Assembly (NCBI RefSeq): GCF_009937995.1
Contig: NZ_AP021881.1
Coordinates: forward strand, 1,550,001-1,614,000
Source of the DNA: Sulfuriferula nivalis
Lineage (GTDB): Bacteria; Pseudomonadota; Gammaproteobacteria; Burkholderiales; Sulfuriferulaceae
Direction: 5' to 3'
DNA length: 64,000 nucleotides
Below, in pieces: positions 1 to 15,000 of this stretch (positions are counted from its first letter, which is position 1; the number at the start of each line of letters is the position of its first letter). The position numbers and the translations under genes were made by a program. The notes beneath the pieces are model-generated. The model was not told where the DNA came from. It saw only the letters and a list, made by a program, of their open reading frames with translations, and searched no databases.

Positions 1-1
1 G

Positions 2-3000
2 GCGCTCACAGTCAATAATATCACTGTGTCGGATCCAAATCCGACTGCGGGTGAGACCGTTACGGTAACTTGGACTGTTACCAACACAGGAACTCGTGCA
101 ACGCGTGTCAGCGGTTGGTATGATGGCGTTTACCTGTCGAACGGCACGTCTATATCCTCGGGTGATTATTCACTGATCCCGCCGACTTATAATGCTCCGA
201 TCGGCGCTCAGCTGACTCAGATGCCGAACGATGCCAATGGAAAACAGACTTATCTTCAGCCAGGGCAGAGTTATACTAATTCAGCCGTTGTGACTTTGCC
301 GACCTCGATTTCCGGTAATTATCACATTATCGTCAAAGCCAGTACTGATCTGATGGGCAGTAATGAGGCTGGCGTTTATGTGCCTAGCGATATTCGAAGC
401 GGTCTTGATGCTTTGTGTCAATACGACCCCACAGGTATGGGCGCTGTCCATGCGTTCCAAAACGAAGGCACGAATGTCGGCAACATTGCGCTGCCGATCA
501 CGGCGGTCATTCCGCCGTTCCTGCAGGTTTCCAGCATTGCGGTGTCATCAAACGGCACCACTTCCAGTCAGCAGGCAATCAATGTCACGGCTGGCCAGAG
601 TTTCACCGTCAACTACACGGTGGCGAATAACGGCGGTGCAACGCCGTCAGATCAGAGCAACTGGAACGATTTGATCTATCTGTCGCAAGATCCGAATAAT
701 CTGGATCTGAATCATGACACCTTGCTGGGATATGTCGCGCATACTGGTGGATTGACTGCCGCAGGTACCTACAGTAATACGCAGACCTATACCGCGCCGC
801 AGAAACTTAACGGCACATACTATGTCTGGGTGGTGACAAATCCTGCTAACGCACTCGGTGCGGGCAGGGCTGCCGTGCTTGAAACGCAGGCTGATCAGGT
901 GCATAACATGGCATCATCTGCACCGCTGCTGATCCAAATGCCGCCGCCAGCTGATCTGGTGGTGCAAACGGTGACTGCGCCGACCAGCGCCCAGGTGGGC
1001 GACGCAGTTAGCTTAAGCTATACCGTCACCAACACATCCACTAATGCTGCCAACGGCAGTTGGAGCGATGCGATTTATCTGTCGCAGGACACCACATGGT
1101 CAACTTCTGCGATCCTGATCGGAAAAGTGCCGCAAAATGGCCCATTGGTCAGTGGCGCCAGCTATACTGGTACGCTGAACACGACCCTGCCACCGCTGTC
1201 TGAAGGCAACTGGCATGTGATCGTGCGCCCAGATATCTACGATAATGTTGGGCAGGCAACCAACGGAACAGTGCCTTCGGCTGAAGGCAATGCCATCAGT
1301 GTCACAGTACCAGCCCTGACGCTGGGCACCCCGTTATCGACCACGTTATCGACAGGTCAAGGACTGGAGTACAAGGTGGATGTTGCAGCAGGCCAGACCC
1401 TGCGCGTTAATCTTGATTCCACTGCTACCGACGGTAATAACGAGGTCTACATTAAATACGGTTCCATTCCTACTTCGTCAAATTATGACGCTGCCTATAC
1501 GCAGGCACTGTCACCCAGCCAGCAGGCGATTATTCCGTCTACGCAGGCTGGAACCTATTATATTCTGATCAAGTCGGATAGTTCGCCTGCCAATACGCCG
1601 GTGACAATCAGCGCGAATTTGATACCGTTGTCGATTACCAGTATCACGCCTACCTCGGGTGGCGCTGCGACGGCTGCTAATCAGTATGTCACAATGGATA
1701 TTTACGGCGCGGCCTTTGCGGCCGGCGCGCAGGTCGTGCTGTCCCGTCCTGGCCTATTCCAGATTCAGCCGCAAAGCTGGCAAGTGCTTGATGCCACTCA
1801 TATTCAGGCCACTTTTAACCTTTCCAATGTTCCCTATGGTCAGTATGACGTGGAAGTGATTAATCCAGATGGCACTTCTGTCACGCAGCCGTACCAGTAT
1901 CTGGTGACGCAAGCGATCCAGCCAGATGTTACAGTTGGCATTGGTGGTCCTGCGCAACTGACGCCTGGTGCAAGTGGAATTTATACGGTGTCGTTGCAAA
2001 ACTTGTCCAACGTTAACACGCCGTATGTGCAATTCAATGTCGGCGCTACCAATATGGGTGTGCCAGATACGAATTATGGTACTTCAGGTGATCCGTTGTT
2101 GCAGGTGCTTGGCGTACCATACGTCACCTTGGCGTCCAACATACAGGGTCAACCTCCAGGCGTGCCGGCAAACAACGGCGGTAACAACCAGGCCTATGGC
2201 GCAACCCCCACAGATAGTACATCTTTGCCAACCATACAGTGGTCTGCACTTACAGGCGCACAGGATACCACTGGGTTCAACATGACCCCAGGTTTTGCAT
2301 TCAACCTGGCAGGCAGCGGAACTATAGATCAGACCTTCAGCGTACAAACCTACCCAGGTTTGACCGCGTGGCTGGCGCGTGATTTCAACGGATTGCGCAC
2401 TGCGCTTTATGAACTACATCCCGACTGGGCAGCGCAAAACCTGCTTGCTAACGGCCCGCAGGATCTAGATAAAATTCAGTCTGGATTGACCAAACAGTAC
2501 CTGAGCACGGATCCTGATACCGGAACCAATCTGACCCCGGATGAAGTGTTATCATTGTCGTTTATGTTCAATGTGTTTGCCACGGCAACGCCGCTGACTC
2601 GCGCCCAGTTCATCACAGAACAAACTGCGTATGCGGATCAGATGCGCACTGCAATTCTAAAGGATGCCACCGCGCCGATCGCGTTGCAAGTGCTCGCTGC
2701 AAATCAGACGCAATGGGAACAAGGCTGGCTGGCAGCACTTGAAACTGGCGGTGTATTACTGCCAGATGGCGTAGCACCTCCGATCAGCACCCAGCCAACG
2801 GTGATGAGCCTGAACGCGATGCTGGCTACTGGCATACTGCTGCAAAATGGCAATCAGAGCTACACCACCCAAGCCAGCGTACTTGGCTTCTTCCAACAAG
2901 TGCAAAAATGGTATGGCAGTACAGGTACTTATTCCGGAGATCCGAATTCAGCAGTCAATGCCTTGACAGGCACCGCCTCCAGGGATGTTTTTTATCCATT

Positions 3001-6000
3001 AACAGGTACCGAAGCTCAAGCAACCAGTCCTGTAACGGCATTGCCGAACGCAGCCGGTTTTGTGAATCCCTACTCTACGGCGCCTAATCAGTTCATCGAT
3101 TTGAATGTGTTTGTGCTTGGTGGTCCTTCCATAGCTGGAGATGCGCTACAAGAGTATTTATCAAGAATCGGCGCGTTGAACGGCCCTGGCGCGCTAAATT
3201 TACTGCAATACATTAAACAGGCGACAGCCGTCAGTGCAACAACAGCACCTGTTACGGTACAGGGGCCGTCGGTAACGCCTAATTCGCAGGGCGTATCCTA
3301 TGTGCCGGCAGGTCAGTCCCTGCCATACACGGTGTCGTTCCAGAATACGGCTGCCACACCAGTTGACCAGATCCGCATCGTCACCCAGCTTGACCCTAGC
3401 CTCAATCTGAGCACAGTGCGTCTGGGTGATCTGCATATCGGCAACCTAGACGTCAAGATACCTGCCGATCGTGCGGTTTTCCAGGGCACGTTCGATTACA
3501 CCACCAGCAATGGTTTCATCCTCAGTGTGAGCGCAGGGGTGGATTCGACCGAGCACGCAATCACCTGGCTGATCCAGGCGCTCGATCCCAACACCGGCGA
3601 ATTGCTGAGCAGTTCTGCGCTGGGTCTGCTGCTGGGCAGCGGGTCAAGTGCGGGGACGTCATCCGGATATGTCAGCTATACCGTACAGGCAAGTCCTGCT
3701 GCAGTCAGCGGCGCTTCGATCAACACCAGTGCGACGATCGCCTTTAACAATGCACCACCCGTCACTGGCAACACGGTGAGTTATACGCTCGATGCGACCC
3801 CGCCCCAAACGACCTTGACGGCTGTTGCGAGCGGCACCGATGCATCCGGCAATCCGACCTACAACGTCAGCTGGAATTCGACTGATGATGCGAGCGGCGT
3901 CAAGTATGTGACCGTGTATGTGGCAGAGGATGGCGGCAACTTTATGATCTGGAATGACCAGGTTGCGGGTGCCAGCGGTCAGGCTGTGTTCACAGGTCAA
4001 GCCGGCCACAGCTATCAGTTTCTGGCGGCGGCAGCGGACAATGCCGGCAACAGCGAAGCGGCCAGCATCACCAATGCGGTGCTGCCAAGCGACGGTACAG
4101 CAGCCCAGGTGGCAGCCGGCCTCGGCACAACGCCTTCCGTGTCTTCGACCACGGCTCAGACACCGCAGGCACCAGTAGACCGGACTTATCCTGCCAACGC
4201 GATGTTTGAACAGGCTACGCAAGCTTTGCCAGGACCCGTTTCTACGACCAATCCTGGCGATCTGCAAACCGTGCTGGCGCCGATGTCGCTGCAAAGTTTT
4301 GCGAGCGGTTTTACCAGTGGTGCTGCCGATATCGGAGCGATGGCAATGGTTCAGTTGCCAGATCAGACCGTTCTTGCCAGCGCAGGCCCGAACGGCAACC
4401 AGGTGTTTGCCTATTCGAAGACAGGCGGCCAGAGCACCACGCCGCTGTTTACCCTGAATGCACCGATACTTTCAATGGTGCTCGACAATGTCGGCCAGCT
4501 GTGGGTGACCACCGGCGACCAATTACTGCAGGTCGATCCTGTGACCGGCACCGTGCTGCAGACCTTCTCAGGCCCAGGCGGCGAGCCGCTGACGCAGGCA
4601 TTGGCGATCAATCCCGCTACTGGTTTGATCTACGTTTCCTCGGGCAATGGCATCGAGATTTTTAACCCTAACGCTACAGATCCGTCCTTAATTTGGCAGC
4701 ACTTCTCAAATGCCAAGGTGACCAGTCTGGCCTTTGGGCCGGACGGCCGTCTGTGGGGTGTGCAGAGCACAGGTGCCACCATCAGCAACGCCGAGCCGCA
4801 TCCGACAAGCAATATCATTAGCTTCCCGATGACAGGTTACACCGCTGGACAGGCACAGCTTGAATACACCTTGGCCGGCACAATAGACAGCATTACCTTC
4901 GGACAGAGTGGCACAGGACTTGCCGGCTTGTTGTTTGCGTCCACCTCGCTGCCGCAGCAGGCAATTCCGCAAGGCGGCGCAGCTGCGCCGCACGAGAGCG
5001 CAGTATGGATGGTCGAGCTTTCCTCGCGTAAATCCCTGCAACTTGCTACTGGCGGTACTCAGGGTGAAGCTGTAGTTGCAACCAGCGACGGCCGTTTGCT
5101 AGTTGCGCAAACCAACAGCATCGACCAGATCGCACCGGCTGCACCGCCTCATGTGACCGCCAGTTCGATACCCAACGGTTCGCTGGTGGCATTGCCGATG
5201 AATGAAATGTCGGTGACGTTCGATCAGAACATGTGGCAAGGGGCAAACGGCAGCGATCCGACCGATCCTGCCAGTGTTCTCAACCCGAACAATTACACGC
5301 TGGTGTCTAGTGATGCCAACAACCCGCTTACTTTCAGTCCGACTTCTGTCAGCTGGAACACGGCGACTAACTCTGCTTTCTTGAATTTGCCGGTCTTGCC
5401 GACGGGCACCTGGACTTTGCAGGTATCGTCCAGCATTGCCAGCGCCTACGATGTGGCGCTGGCCAATACCTATGTCAGCAGCTTCACCACAGTATTGAAT
5501 TTTTCGAGTCAGGTGAAACTTGCCTTCAGCAATACGCGTGCAAATCAGGCTACCGGCACGGTCAGCTACGACATCAGCGTGACCAATATCGGCAGCGAAG
5601 ATATTCATGGACCGTTGACGTTGATAATCGATCCAGGTCAATACTTCGGTGGTTCTATCGCAAATGCTACACAAGGAGCGGGTGGACAGTCCAATCTTTG
5701 GACGATCGATTTGACCGCGGCACTGAATGCTGCTGGTGGCGTTCTGAGTGTTGGACAGACGCTTGCCGCCCAGACTGTGACGGTGCAGCCGATGGCTGGG
5801 AATGTGGGCGTGGTGACGGGCACTGGTGGGCTGGTTAAATTCGATCCGACCAGTGACATTTACGCTATGCCTTATGCCGATACGCCACCGACGATCAGTG
5901 TGGTGAATGACAACGGTAATAGTGTTACAGGCACCAGTACGCCTACTGCTTCGACGACGGAAACGCCTGCCGGAACTGTGGTCGATGCCGATGGTAGCAG

Positions 6001-9000
6001 CGTTGTGACGACCAACGATGGGTTGGGCAACGTGGTGAGCAAGACCTATAGCGCCAACGGCGCACTCGTGAGCGAGATCTGGCAAAAAGCAGATGGCTCA
6101 AGCGGTGCGAATACCTTTAATGCCGACGGTTCGAGTGCAGGCACCATCAAAAGTGTGAATGGATCGAGCCACACCTATACCAAGGATGCGCTGGGCAATG
6201 CTACTTTCACTGATATTGATTCCGTTGGCAATCAGAGCGATAGTGGTACTGTCACTGTCAATACGGACGGTACAACGACCACAGTAACGAAATATGCCGA
6301 TGGTACAAGCGCAAGTGTGACACTGGATGCGGCGGGTAATGGCAGCCTCTCGCATTACGGCAACAACGGCGCGTTGAGTGCCAGCGGTACTGTTTCGGTC
6401 AGCGCAGCTGGTGTTACAACAACTTCGATCCAGAATGTCGAAGGGACTTCTTCCATTGAAACTGACGACGGCAAGGGTAATGTTACGATCACCCAGTACA
6501 ATGCTGTTAGCGTCAAGACCAGCGATTCATGGCAGAAAGCGGATGGCAGCAGCGGCACGGATATTTACAACGTTGATGGCAGCAGTTCGGGTACCACCTT
6601 GAATTCTGATGGAACGTCCAGCAGCTATACGGACAATGGCAAAGGTATCGTCATTACTTCCAGTTATGATACGAGCGGCACATTGACCGGTACGATCACA
6701 ACGACGACAACCACCAATGCGGACAGCACTAACACGGTCGAAAGCGATGATGGGCAGGGTAATGTCACAACGACACAAGAAAGTGCCTCCGGCATTGCCA
6801 CCAGTGACACCTGGAAGAAATCCGATAGCAGTTCAGGTACCGATACGTTCAATGCAGATGGTTCGAGCAGCGGCACAACACTGAATGCGGTTGGAACGTC
6901 CAGTACATACACCAACGATGGCAAAGGTACTATCGTCACCACTGATTTTAATGCTGCAGGAATACAAACTAGCCAGAGCACGCAATCGACAATCATCAAT
7001 GCCGATGGCAGCACCACCAGCTACAGCAATGATGGCTTGGGTAATATTTCTACTACTAACTATGCCGCAAATGGTGTTGAGACCAGCAATACCTGGCAGA
7101 AATCTGATGGCAGTTCAGGCATGGATGCCTATAACGCAGATGGCTCCAGTTCCGGCACCACCAAAAATGCCGACGGCACATCGAGCAGCTATATCAACGA
7201 TGGCAAGGGCACGCTGACCACGACTTACTTTAACGCCAGCGGTACGCAAACCAGCATAACCACTTCAGTTATCACCACGAATGCGGACGGCAGCAGCACA
7301 AATGTAACCAACGACGGCTTGGACAACATCACCACCACGCAATACGATGTATCCGGCACCATGACTAGCGATGCATGGGTGAGGGCGGGTGGCAGCTCTG
7401 GCACAGACACCTTCAATTCCGATGGGTCGAGTTCTGGCACAATCAGCAATGCCGACGGAAGCAGCAGTACCTATACAGATGATGGCGCGGGCAACATCAC
7501 GACCACACTGTACAGCGCGTCCAGCGTCAAAACAGGGGATATATGGCAAAAAGCTGACGGCAGCTCGGGCACTGACACTTTTAATTCTAATGGTTTGAGC
7601 AGCGGCACGACTAAGAATGCAGACGGCTCTTCTTCAAGCTATACGAAGGATAGCCAGGGCAATCAAACGTTTATCGATTATGATACAAACAGTATTGAGA
7701 CTGCGACCGGCACCATTACGCCAAATACCGACGGCACCACCACGACCGTGACGACCAATGCGGACGGCGCATCGAACAGTGCAATGCTAGCTTCAACCGG
7801 TAGCGGCACCAAGACTTACTACAATGCAAGTCAAGTCATCACCGCAACGGCTACCATCACCGTCAACTCGGATGGAACGAGCAGTATCGCAACAGCTTAC
7901 GCGAACGGTACCAGCAGTACTGAGAGCAACGATGGCCAGGGAAATATAACAACCACGCTGTCTGATACCACAGGCAAGACGCTAAGTGATACATGGCAGA
8001 AATCCGATGGCAGTTCGGGCACTGACACCTTTAATGCCGACGGTTCGAGCAGCGGCGCAACCCATAATTCGGATGGGACTTCCAGCAGCTACACCAATAA
8101 TGGAACTGGTACCGTCATCACTACCAGTTTCAATGCGGCAGGCTTGCAAACAACTCAAACCACTTCTGTTACTACCAAAAATGCTGATGGCAGCAGCACA
8201 AATGTAACCCATGACAGCCTGGGTAATATCACCACAACGCAATATGATGCCAGCGGAAACAAGACCAGCGACACTTGGCAAAAAGCCGACGGCAGTAGCG
8301 GCACGGACACTTTTAATGCTGACGGATCAAGTTTGGGCTTCACAAAGAATGCAGATGGTTCATCCAGCACCTATACCAATGATGGTAAGGGAAATACGAC
8401 GGCTGTCACATTCAACGCTTCAGGTGTCCAGACAGGCAGCTCTGCTCAGAATGCCGATGGCAGCGCTAGCTCCAGCACGATCAATGCAGACGGCACATCA
8501 AGCAAAACCACAAATGATGGCACGGGCAACATCATTACAATTCAGTACGATGCCAGCGGCAAAGAAACTAGCGACACGTGGAAAATGACCGACGGAAGCT
8601 CTGGCTCTGACACCTTCAACGCGGATGGTTCGAGCAGGGGCAATACAATCAACGCAGATAAGAGTTCGAAAAGCTATACGGACGACGGCAAAGGAACAGT
8701 GATCACGCTTCAGCTCGATTCGGACAGTGTGCAGATCGATAAGGCTACCGCAATTTCGACGAAGAACGCCGATGGCAGCATGTCGACGATTGCTCATGAC
8801 ACTAATGGTCTGGTTACTACGACACAATACGACGCAAAGGGTAACAAGCTTAGCGATGTTTGGCAGAAGGCTGATGGCAGCAGCGGCGCTGATACCTTTA
8901 ATGTCGATGGTTCAAGTACCGGTACCACACAGAATGCAGATGGCACGGCTAGCAGTTATGTTAATGACGGTCAAGGTGCTCTTGGCACGACTGATTATAA

Positions 9001-12000
9001 TGCTGTGGGAGTAAAGGTAAGCTATAGCTGGAATAAGAGTGATGGCAGTTCAGGATCTGAGACCTACAATGCAGACGGCAGCATAGTGAGTTCAACACAT
9101 AACGCAGCCAGCAGCACGGCAGCAACTGCTGTTCCTGGTACAGCGCAATTGTCCGATGCAAGTGTTGGAAAGTCCTGGACAGTCTCGCTGGGCGCAAATT
9201 CATCGAGCGATGCCCAGTTCTTCTGGCAACTGGTGCAGGCGCCAGCCGGTGTGACCCTGACGCCTTCCACCACAATTGCGCCAGGTGCTACCGGCGGCTA
9301 CAGCAATCAGGCCACCTTGAGCTGGACACCAACCGCCGGCAATTTGGCTGACAACACCATCGTCGTGCGTGTGCAGGATGGCCGTGGCGGCGTAATTTAC
9401 AGCACATACTCGGTGCATGTTGCAGGCGGCAACAATCCGCCTGTGATTGCACCAATTGCAGTTGTTAGTGCCACCGAAGGCCAGGCAATATCGATCCCGG
9501 TCTCTGTTTTCGATGCAGATGGATATCCTGTCACCGTCACGGTTCGTAATCTGCCGTCTGGTGCCACCTATGACGCGATCAACGGTCAAATTAACTGGAC
9601 GCCGACCTATAATCAGGCAGGTACGTACAACAACATAACGATCGTTGCCAATGATGGTAAAACAACCGCAACACAAAGCTTCAATATCACCATTGCTCAA
9701 GGTTTTGCAAACCCGATTCTGAATCCAATCCCGGCACAAACCCTGAGCGAAGGCACAAGTTTCGGTCTGCAACTTTACGGCAGCATGCCAGGTGGCATGA
9801 CTAAAGCAGATGGTTCGACAATTTCGCTTAGTTATAGCGCACCTATGTTACCTGGTGGTGCGACACTCGATCCGAATACCGGCTGGCTCTCGTGGACGCC
9901 AGATTATGCTTCTGCAGGTTTGGTCACCGTACCTATCACGTTGATCGCAACTTATACACCGACTGATGGCAGCCAACCAACCACCACATCGGTCACGCAA
10001 AATCTGACAATGACTGTGCTGGCAACACCCGTTGCGCCACAGTTTGCGCCTGTTCAAACGTATTTCACGCTTGCAGGCCAGCCGCTGCAAGTTTCCGTGT
10101 TCGCTTTTGATCCGGCCAACCCTAACTTCGAACCCGCCATTCAAAATGGTCAGGGCTCACCCGATACGCCTGCGAATGGCACGCCATCGGTTACCTATCA
10201 GGTAACAGGTCTGCCGACTGGTGCAACTTTTGATTCTGCGGCTGCGATGATCAACTGGCAGCCAGACTATACCCAGGCTGGCACTTACAACGTTTCAGTC
10301 ACCGCGACAAGTGATGGCGATGGGACTGGTGTCTCATTGTCGACGACGACCACGATTCCTGTTGTGGTTGAGCTGGTTACTCTGGCACCCGTTATCACAC
10401 AGATCAGCAATGCGTCACTGGCAGAAGGTTCTACGCTTTCCATCCCGGTTTCTGCGGGCGACCCAAGCGGAAATCCCGTCACCCTTTCGGTCAGCGGGCT
10501 GCCGTCTTTTGCCACCTTCACTCAGACAGATACTGGCCAGTTTGCTTCAGGTACATTATCTTTCGCCCCTGGAACTCATCAGCGTGGTGACTACACGATC
10601 ACCGTTACTGCCAGCGATAATGGCGGCGGCGATCCATCCAAGGTACAGTCGTCTGCGACTACCTTTGTGCTGTCTGCTACCAGCCTCACGGAACCGCCAG
10701 TACTGACAGCGCCGCAACAGGTAGTTGCGGTAGCAGGCCAGACGCTGTTGGTGCCTTTGAGCGCCACAGATATGGACCAGGATCCGTTGACTTTCGCAGC
10801 TCAAGGGCTACCACCTGGCGCCACCATCGTGCAGGGCACGCAATACGGCCAGGCCTATCTGCAATGGACACCAGCTGCCAATGCGACGCCTGGTAACTAT
10901 AACGTCAGCCTGACCATCACCGACAGCGGCCTGCCACCAGCTAATACACCGCTGCCGACCGATTTTGTGGCGGTGCCGAATGTGGTCGCAGCCGACCTCA
11001 ACATCGTGTTAAAGGCCAGCAATACCGCACCGCAAGTGCTACAGGTGCAAACTAATGGTCAGACCGTTGCTGATCAGACAGGACATCCTGGCACCACATT
11101 GGTCTCCGCATCTGAAGGCCAGCCAGTATCGGTGAACCTGCTTGCCGTTGATCCAGATGGTGATGTGCTCAACTGGACGGCAAACAGCCTGCCTCCCGGC
11201 ATGACCATGACCCAGACTGCGGGCAGCAACGGTCAGGCGCAGCTCGTGCTTAACTGGACGCCAGGACTATTAGCCTCACAATCGGCAACATCAGGTAATC
11301 CGAACGGTGTGTATACCATGACGGTCACAGCAGGTGACGGCATGGCGCAGGCTGTGCAGACCATACAGTTTACCGTAGCTCATGTTTCACAACCGCCAGT
11401 AATCCTGCCGCTGCCGACACAGATCGTCAATGAAGGTAATACGTTGGGTTTCAACCTCAATGCATCTGTCGCTGATGGCAGCACACCAATACTGAGCATG
11501 GTACAGGATGCTAACACCCCGGCAGGCGCCAGTTTTGATCCGAAAACAGGCTACTTTGAATGGACACCCGATGCGAATACGGTGAATGAACTGGGTGCAG
11601 CAAGCAAAACGTATGCCTTCACCTTCTCGGCCACCAACGGCCCGAACACTGTCTACCAGACCGTGCAGGTACAGGTCGTGCATGTCGATCGCGCACCGCA
11701 GATTTTTGTATCTAACCACTCGTTACTGGTTGGTCAGAGTTTCAGTCTGGCCGTCCTCAAAGGAGGAGTCGCATCCAGCACTAACGCATCCGACACCATC
11801 GTTGTCAATGATCTGGATGGTATTGCGCAAACCCAGGCGTTGACCGTTGCATTCAGTAATTTGCCGGCAGGTGCCACTTATGATGCGCAGAACGGTTTTG
11901 TTAATTGGACGCCAGGGCCAGGTCAGGCAGGCAGCTACCAGGTCAAAGCCAACGTTACCGACAGTTTTGGCACCACCAGTACGTATACCTTTACGCTGCG

Positions 12001-15000
12001 CGTGGAAGCAGATGCGTCAGCTAATGCACCGACGATCTCCATCAACACCACACCTTCGATGGCCGTGCAGCCTGGGGCTTCAGTGCTCACAACAGTGCGC
12101 GCCACCGCCTTTGCTAATATTGCGAGCATACAGGTACAGATTGAAGGTAGCGCTATTGGTGATGCCAGCTGGACCGATGTGCAGCTTAATGGAGCGGGGC
12201 AAGTCAGCCTGACGCCAATAGCACCCGGCATAGTCAGCATCCGTGTGATCGCCACCGATGCCGATGGCAATACTTCCACCAAAATCGGCAGCATCCTGGT
12301 AGCCGACCCGAATGCCGACAAGGCACCTGCACTTTCATGGGGCGGTGCACTGGTTGGCAACTGGGGCAGCGACGGCAACAACTTGCCACCGATGGTCGTG
12401 ACCCAGCCGGCATTATTGCAGGCGCAGATCAGCGATGTTCAGTTGATGGGGTGGCAATTACAGATTGCTCAGGCTGGCACTAACCAGTGGAGCACCGTAG
12501 CGAGTCAACAGGATAGCGCAACCGTTGCCACAGGTTTGGTTGATCTTGCCACGATAGATCCGTCCATGTTTGCCAACGGCATTTACGAATTGCGTCTGAC
12601 CGCGCAGAACTTGATCGGCGGCTTGAGCGAGATCGACAGCCGCATCGAGATCAATTCCACAACCAAGAGCCTGACTCAGGCAACAGCAACTGATGCGACA
12701 TTCCAACTTGGTAGCCATAGTTTCGCCCTTACGCGCACGCTGCCTGTTAATGTTAATAACAGCAACGACATGGGTAACTGGCAATTGCCAGTATTGTCGA
12801 CGCAATTGTCCAGCGATCAGCCGGCCACCGATAGTCAGGGCGGCACCGCTGCCTGGACTGCTGGTGCGCAGGTATGGCTGCAGGTGCCAGGTTCGTTGAC
12901 GAATGCGAATACCCCAACCCAGTATCTCAATTTCACGCTGGGTACCAGCAGCCAGCCGCTGTCGAATGCACCCGGCGCGCCTGTTGTGGTTAATCCTGTA
13001 TTTGGCACCAGCAATGGCTGGACCTTGAGTGCAATCAACGTCGATGCAAATGGTAACCCGATGCCAGGTCAGGTTAACCTGCAGACTGAAGGCAGCAAGT
13101 TGTATGATGAAGTGACAGGTATGCCATGGCAACCAACTGCCTTCCAACTGACAGGACTGGATGGTACGCAATACCAGCTGGATGCAAGCGGCAATGTTAA
13201 TTCGATCACTTTCACCGACGGTCAGCAATGGCAGGTTGGCAGCAGCGGCATCGCGCTGGTGGGCAATGATCCAACTCAGCGTATCGACTTCATGCGCAAT
13301 GGCGCAGGTCAGATCACCAGTGTGACTGGCCCTGTTGTAAATACCAATAACACCCTAAATCCGTCCAGTGATCAGACCATCGTTTATGAATACGATAGGC
13401 AGGGTCGTCTGGAACTGGCAAGACAGTTGGGTAGTACGGGCTTTGGCACGACTTACGGCTACAATACCGATGGCAGCCTGATCACGGCGCCCATCACCGC
13501 CAATCTTGGCGAGGCGGCCAACTGGATCACGACAGGTGCGAATGCGGTTGCCAATCCGACCAATACATGGAACGGAACCTTAAGCAGTACGCCTGTCAAC
13601 CTGAGCTATTTCGTGGGCGACAGTGAAATTGCGTCCACAATTAAGACTGAAGGTGCTGTAGGTGCCGTCATCCTTGCGGTGCAGACCCAGGGCGTGAACG
13701 TCAGCCTGAACGTGGCAGGTGCAACTGTGCTGGGCACATCCAGCATAGGCAATGTCACGACCACCTTGATCAGCGTGACCAGTGCGGGCATGAAGTTGTT
13801 GAGCCTGACCGGCACGGGGGCTGGTAGCCTGTCGATCTCGGTTGCAGGCGACATGAACCATGACGGCACCGTAGATGGCACAGATTCAGCGTTGCTCTCA
13901 TCGGCAATCGCCGCGAATAATCCGAATGCTGATCTGCTGGGCAACGGTCAGATAGGTTCTGCTGATACCGAATTGCTTGATGCCAACTATGGTTTTGCTG
14001 CAGCCTTGGCACCGCAAGCCATCCCGCAAAGCGGCGCACTGATCACCACCCACGAAAATCTGACTGCGAGCGTAAGTCTGGCTTCGGTTGCTCAGGATTA
14101 CGAGGGTAATCCAATCTTCTGGACGATAGTGGGTGCCACCAACGGCACAGCTTCCATCAGTGTCGATGGGAAATCGCTGGTCTTCAACCCAACTGCGGGT
14201 TACACAGGTCCTGCCACCGTCACACTGCTGGCAGATGATGGTTTTGCCGTCAGTAGCCCGATTACCGTCAACGTCAACGTCAGTGCCGCCAAACTGGTCG
14301 CGCTGCATCTGTCGGATCTATCCAGCCTGCAACCGGGACAAAGCGCCTCATTGCATGTAACAGCCGATTTTACCGATCAGACAGGTGTGAGCCTCGATGG
14401 TAGTTCTGGTTACTATAATGTGATCGCGCAAAGCTTAGCGCCACTCGGTTATGTAGGGCCTACCGTGGTCACCATGAATTCTGCTGGCACGGTGATTACT
14501 GATTTGAATCAGGGCTCAGCGATGTTGACGGTTAGCCACACAGACGCTAGCGGTGAGACGGTACAGACAGCTGAGGCATTTAATACCAATTCGCAAGGTA
14601 ATACCGCATTCAACCCCGATCTTTACCCGACTGCCCTGACGCTCGTGCCGGGTGGAACCCGGCAGATCAAGGACGTTAATTCGATAGGTGTGGCCAATGC
14701 GATCAATCTTGATTTCCCCGTTGGCACACAATATGTCAGCAGTGATAACAGCATTGCCACGGTGGATAGCAATGGCCTGATCACCGGATTGAAAGCTGGT
14801 AAGGTCATCATCAGCGTGATTCATCTGACGACGGATACGACAGGGCAGAACATCGGTCAGAGCAATATTACACTGAACGTTCAGGCAGCCCAACTTGTAG
14901 ATAACAGCGGCACTTCCGCACCTGCCAGCATCGTTGTCAGCGCAGCCAATGGTGGTGCGGTGGCCGATGCGACTGGCGAGACAGTGCTGATCGGTGCAGG

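Noticed and set aside
5099-6085. 328-codon minus-strand frame (and many similar ones) within the giant gene
   Set aside because: They mirror the repetitive, GC-biased coding strand, carry no domain, have no ribosome sites and recur at the same relative places in copy B.
6000-9110. CRISPR array or DNA tandem repeat
   Set aside because: The repeats are in-frame protein repeats with diverged DNA and no constant spacer pattern.
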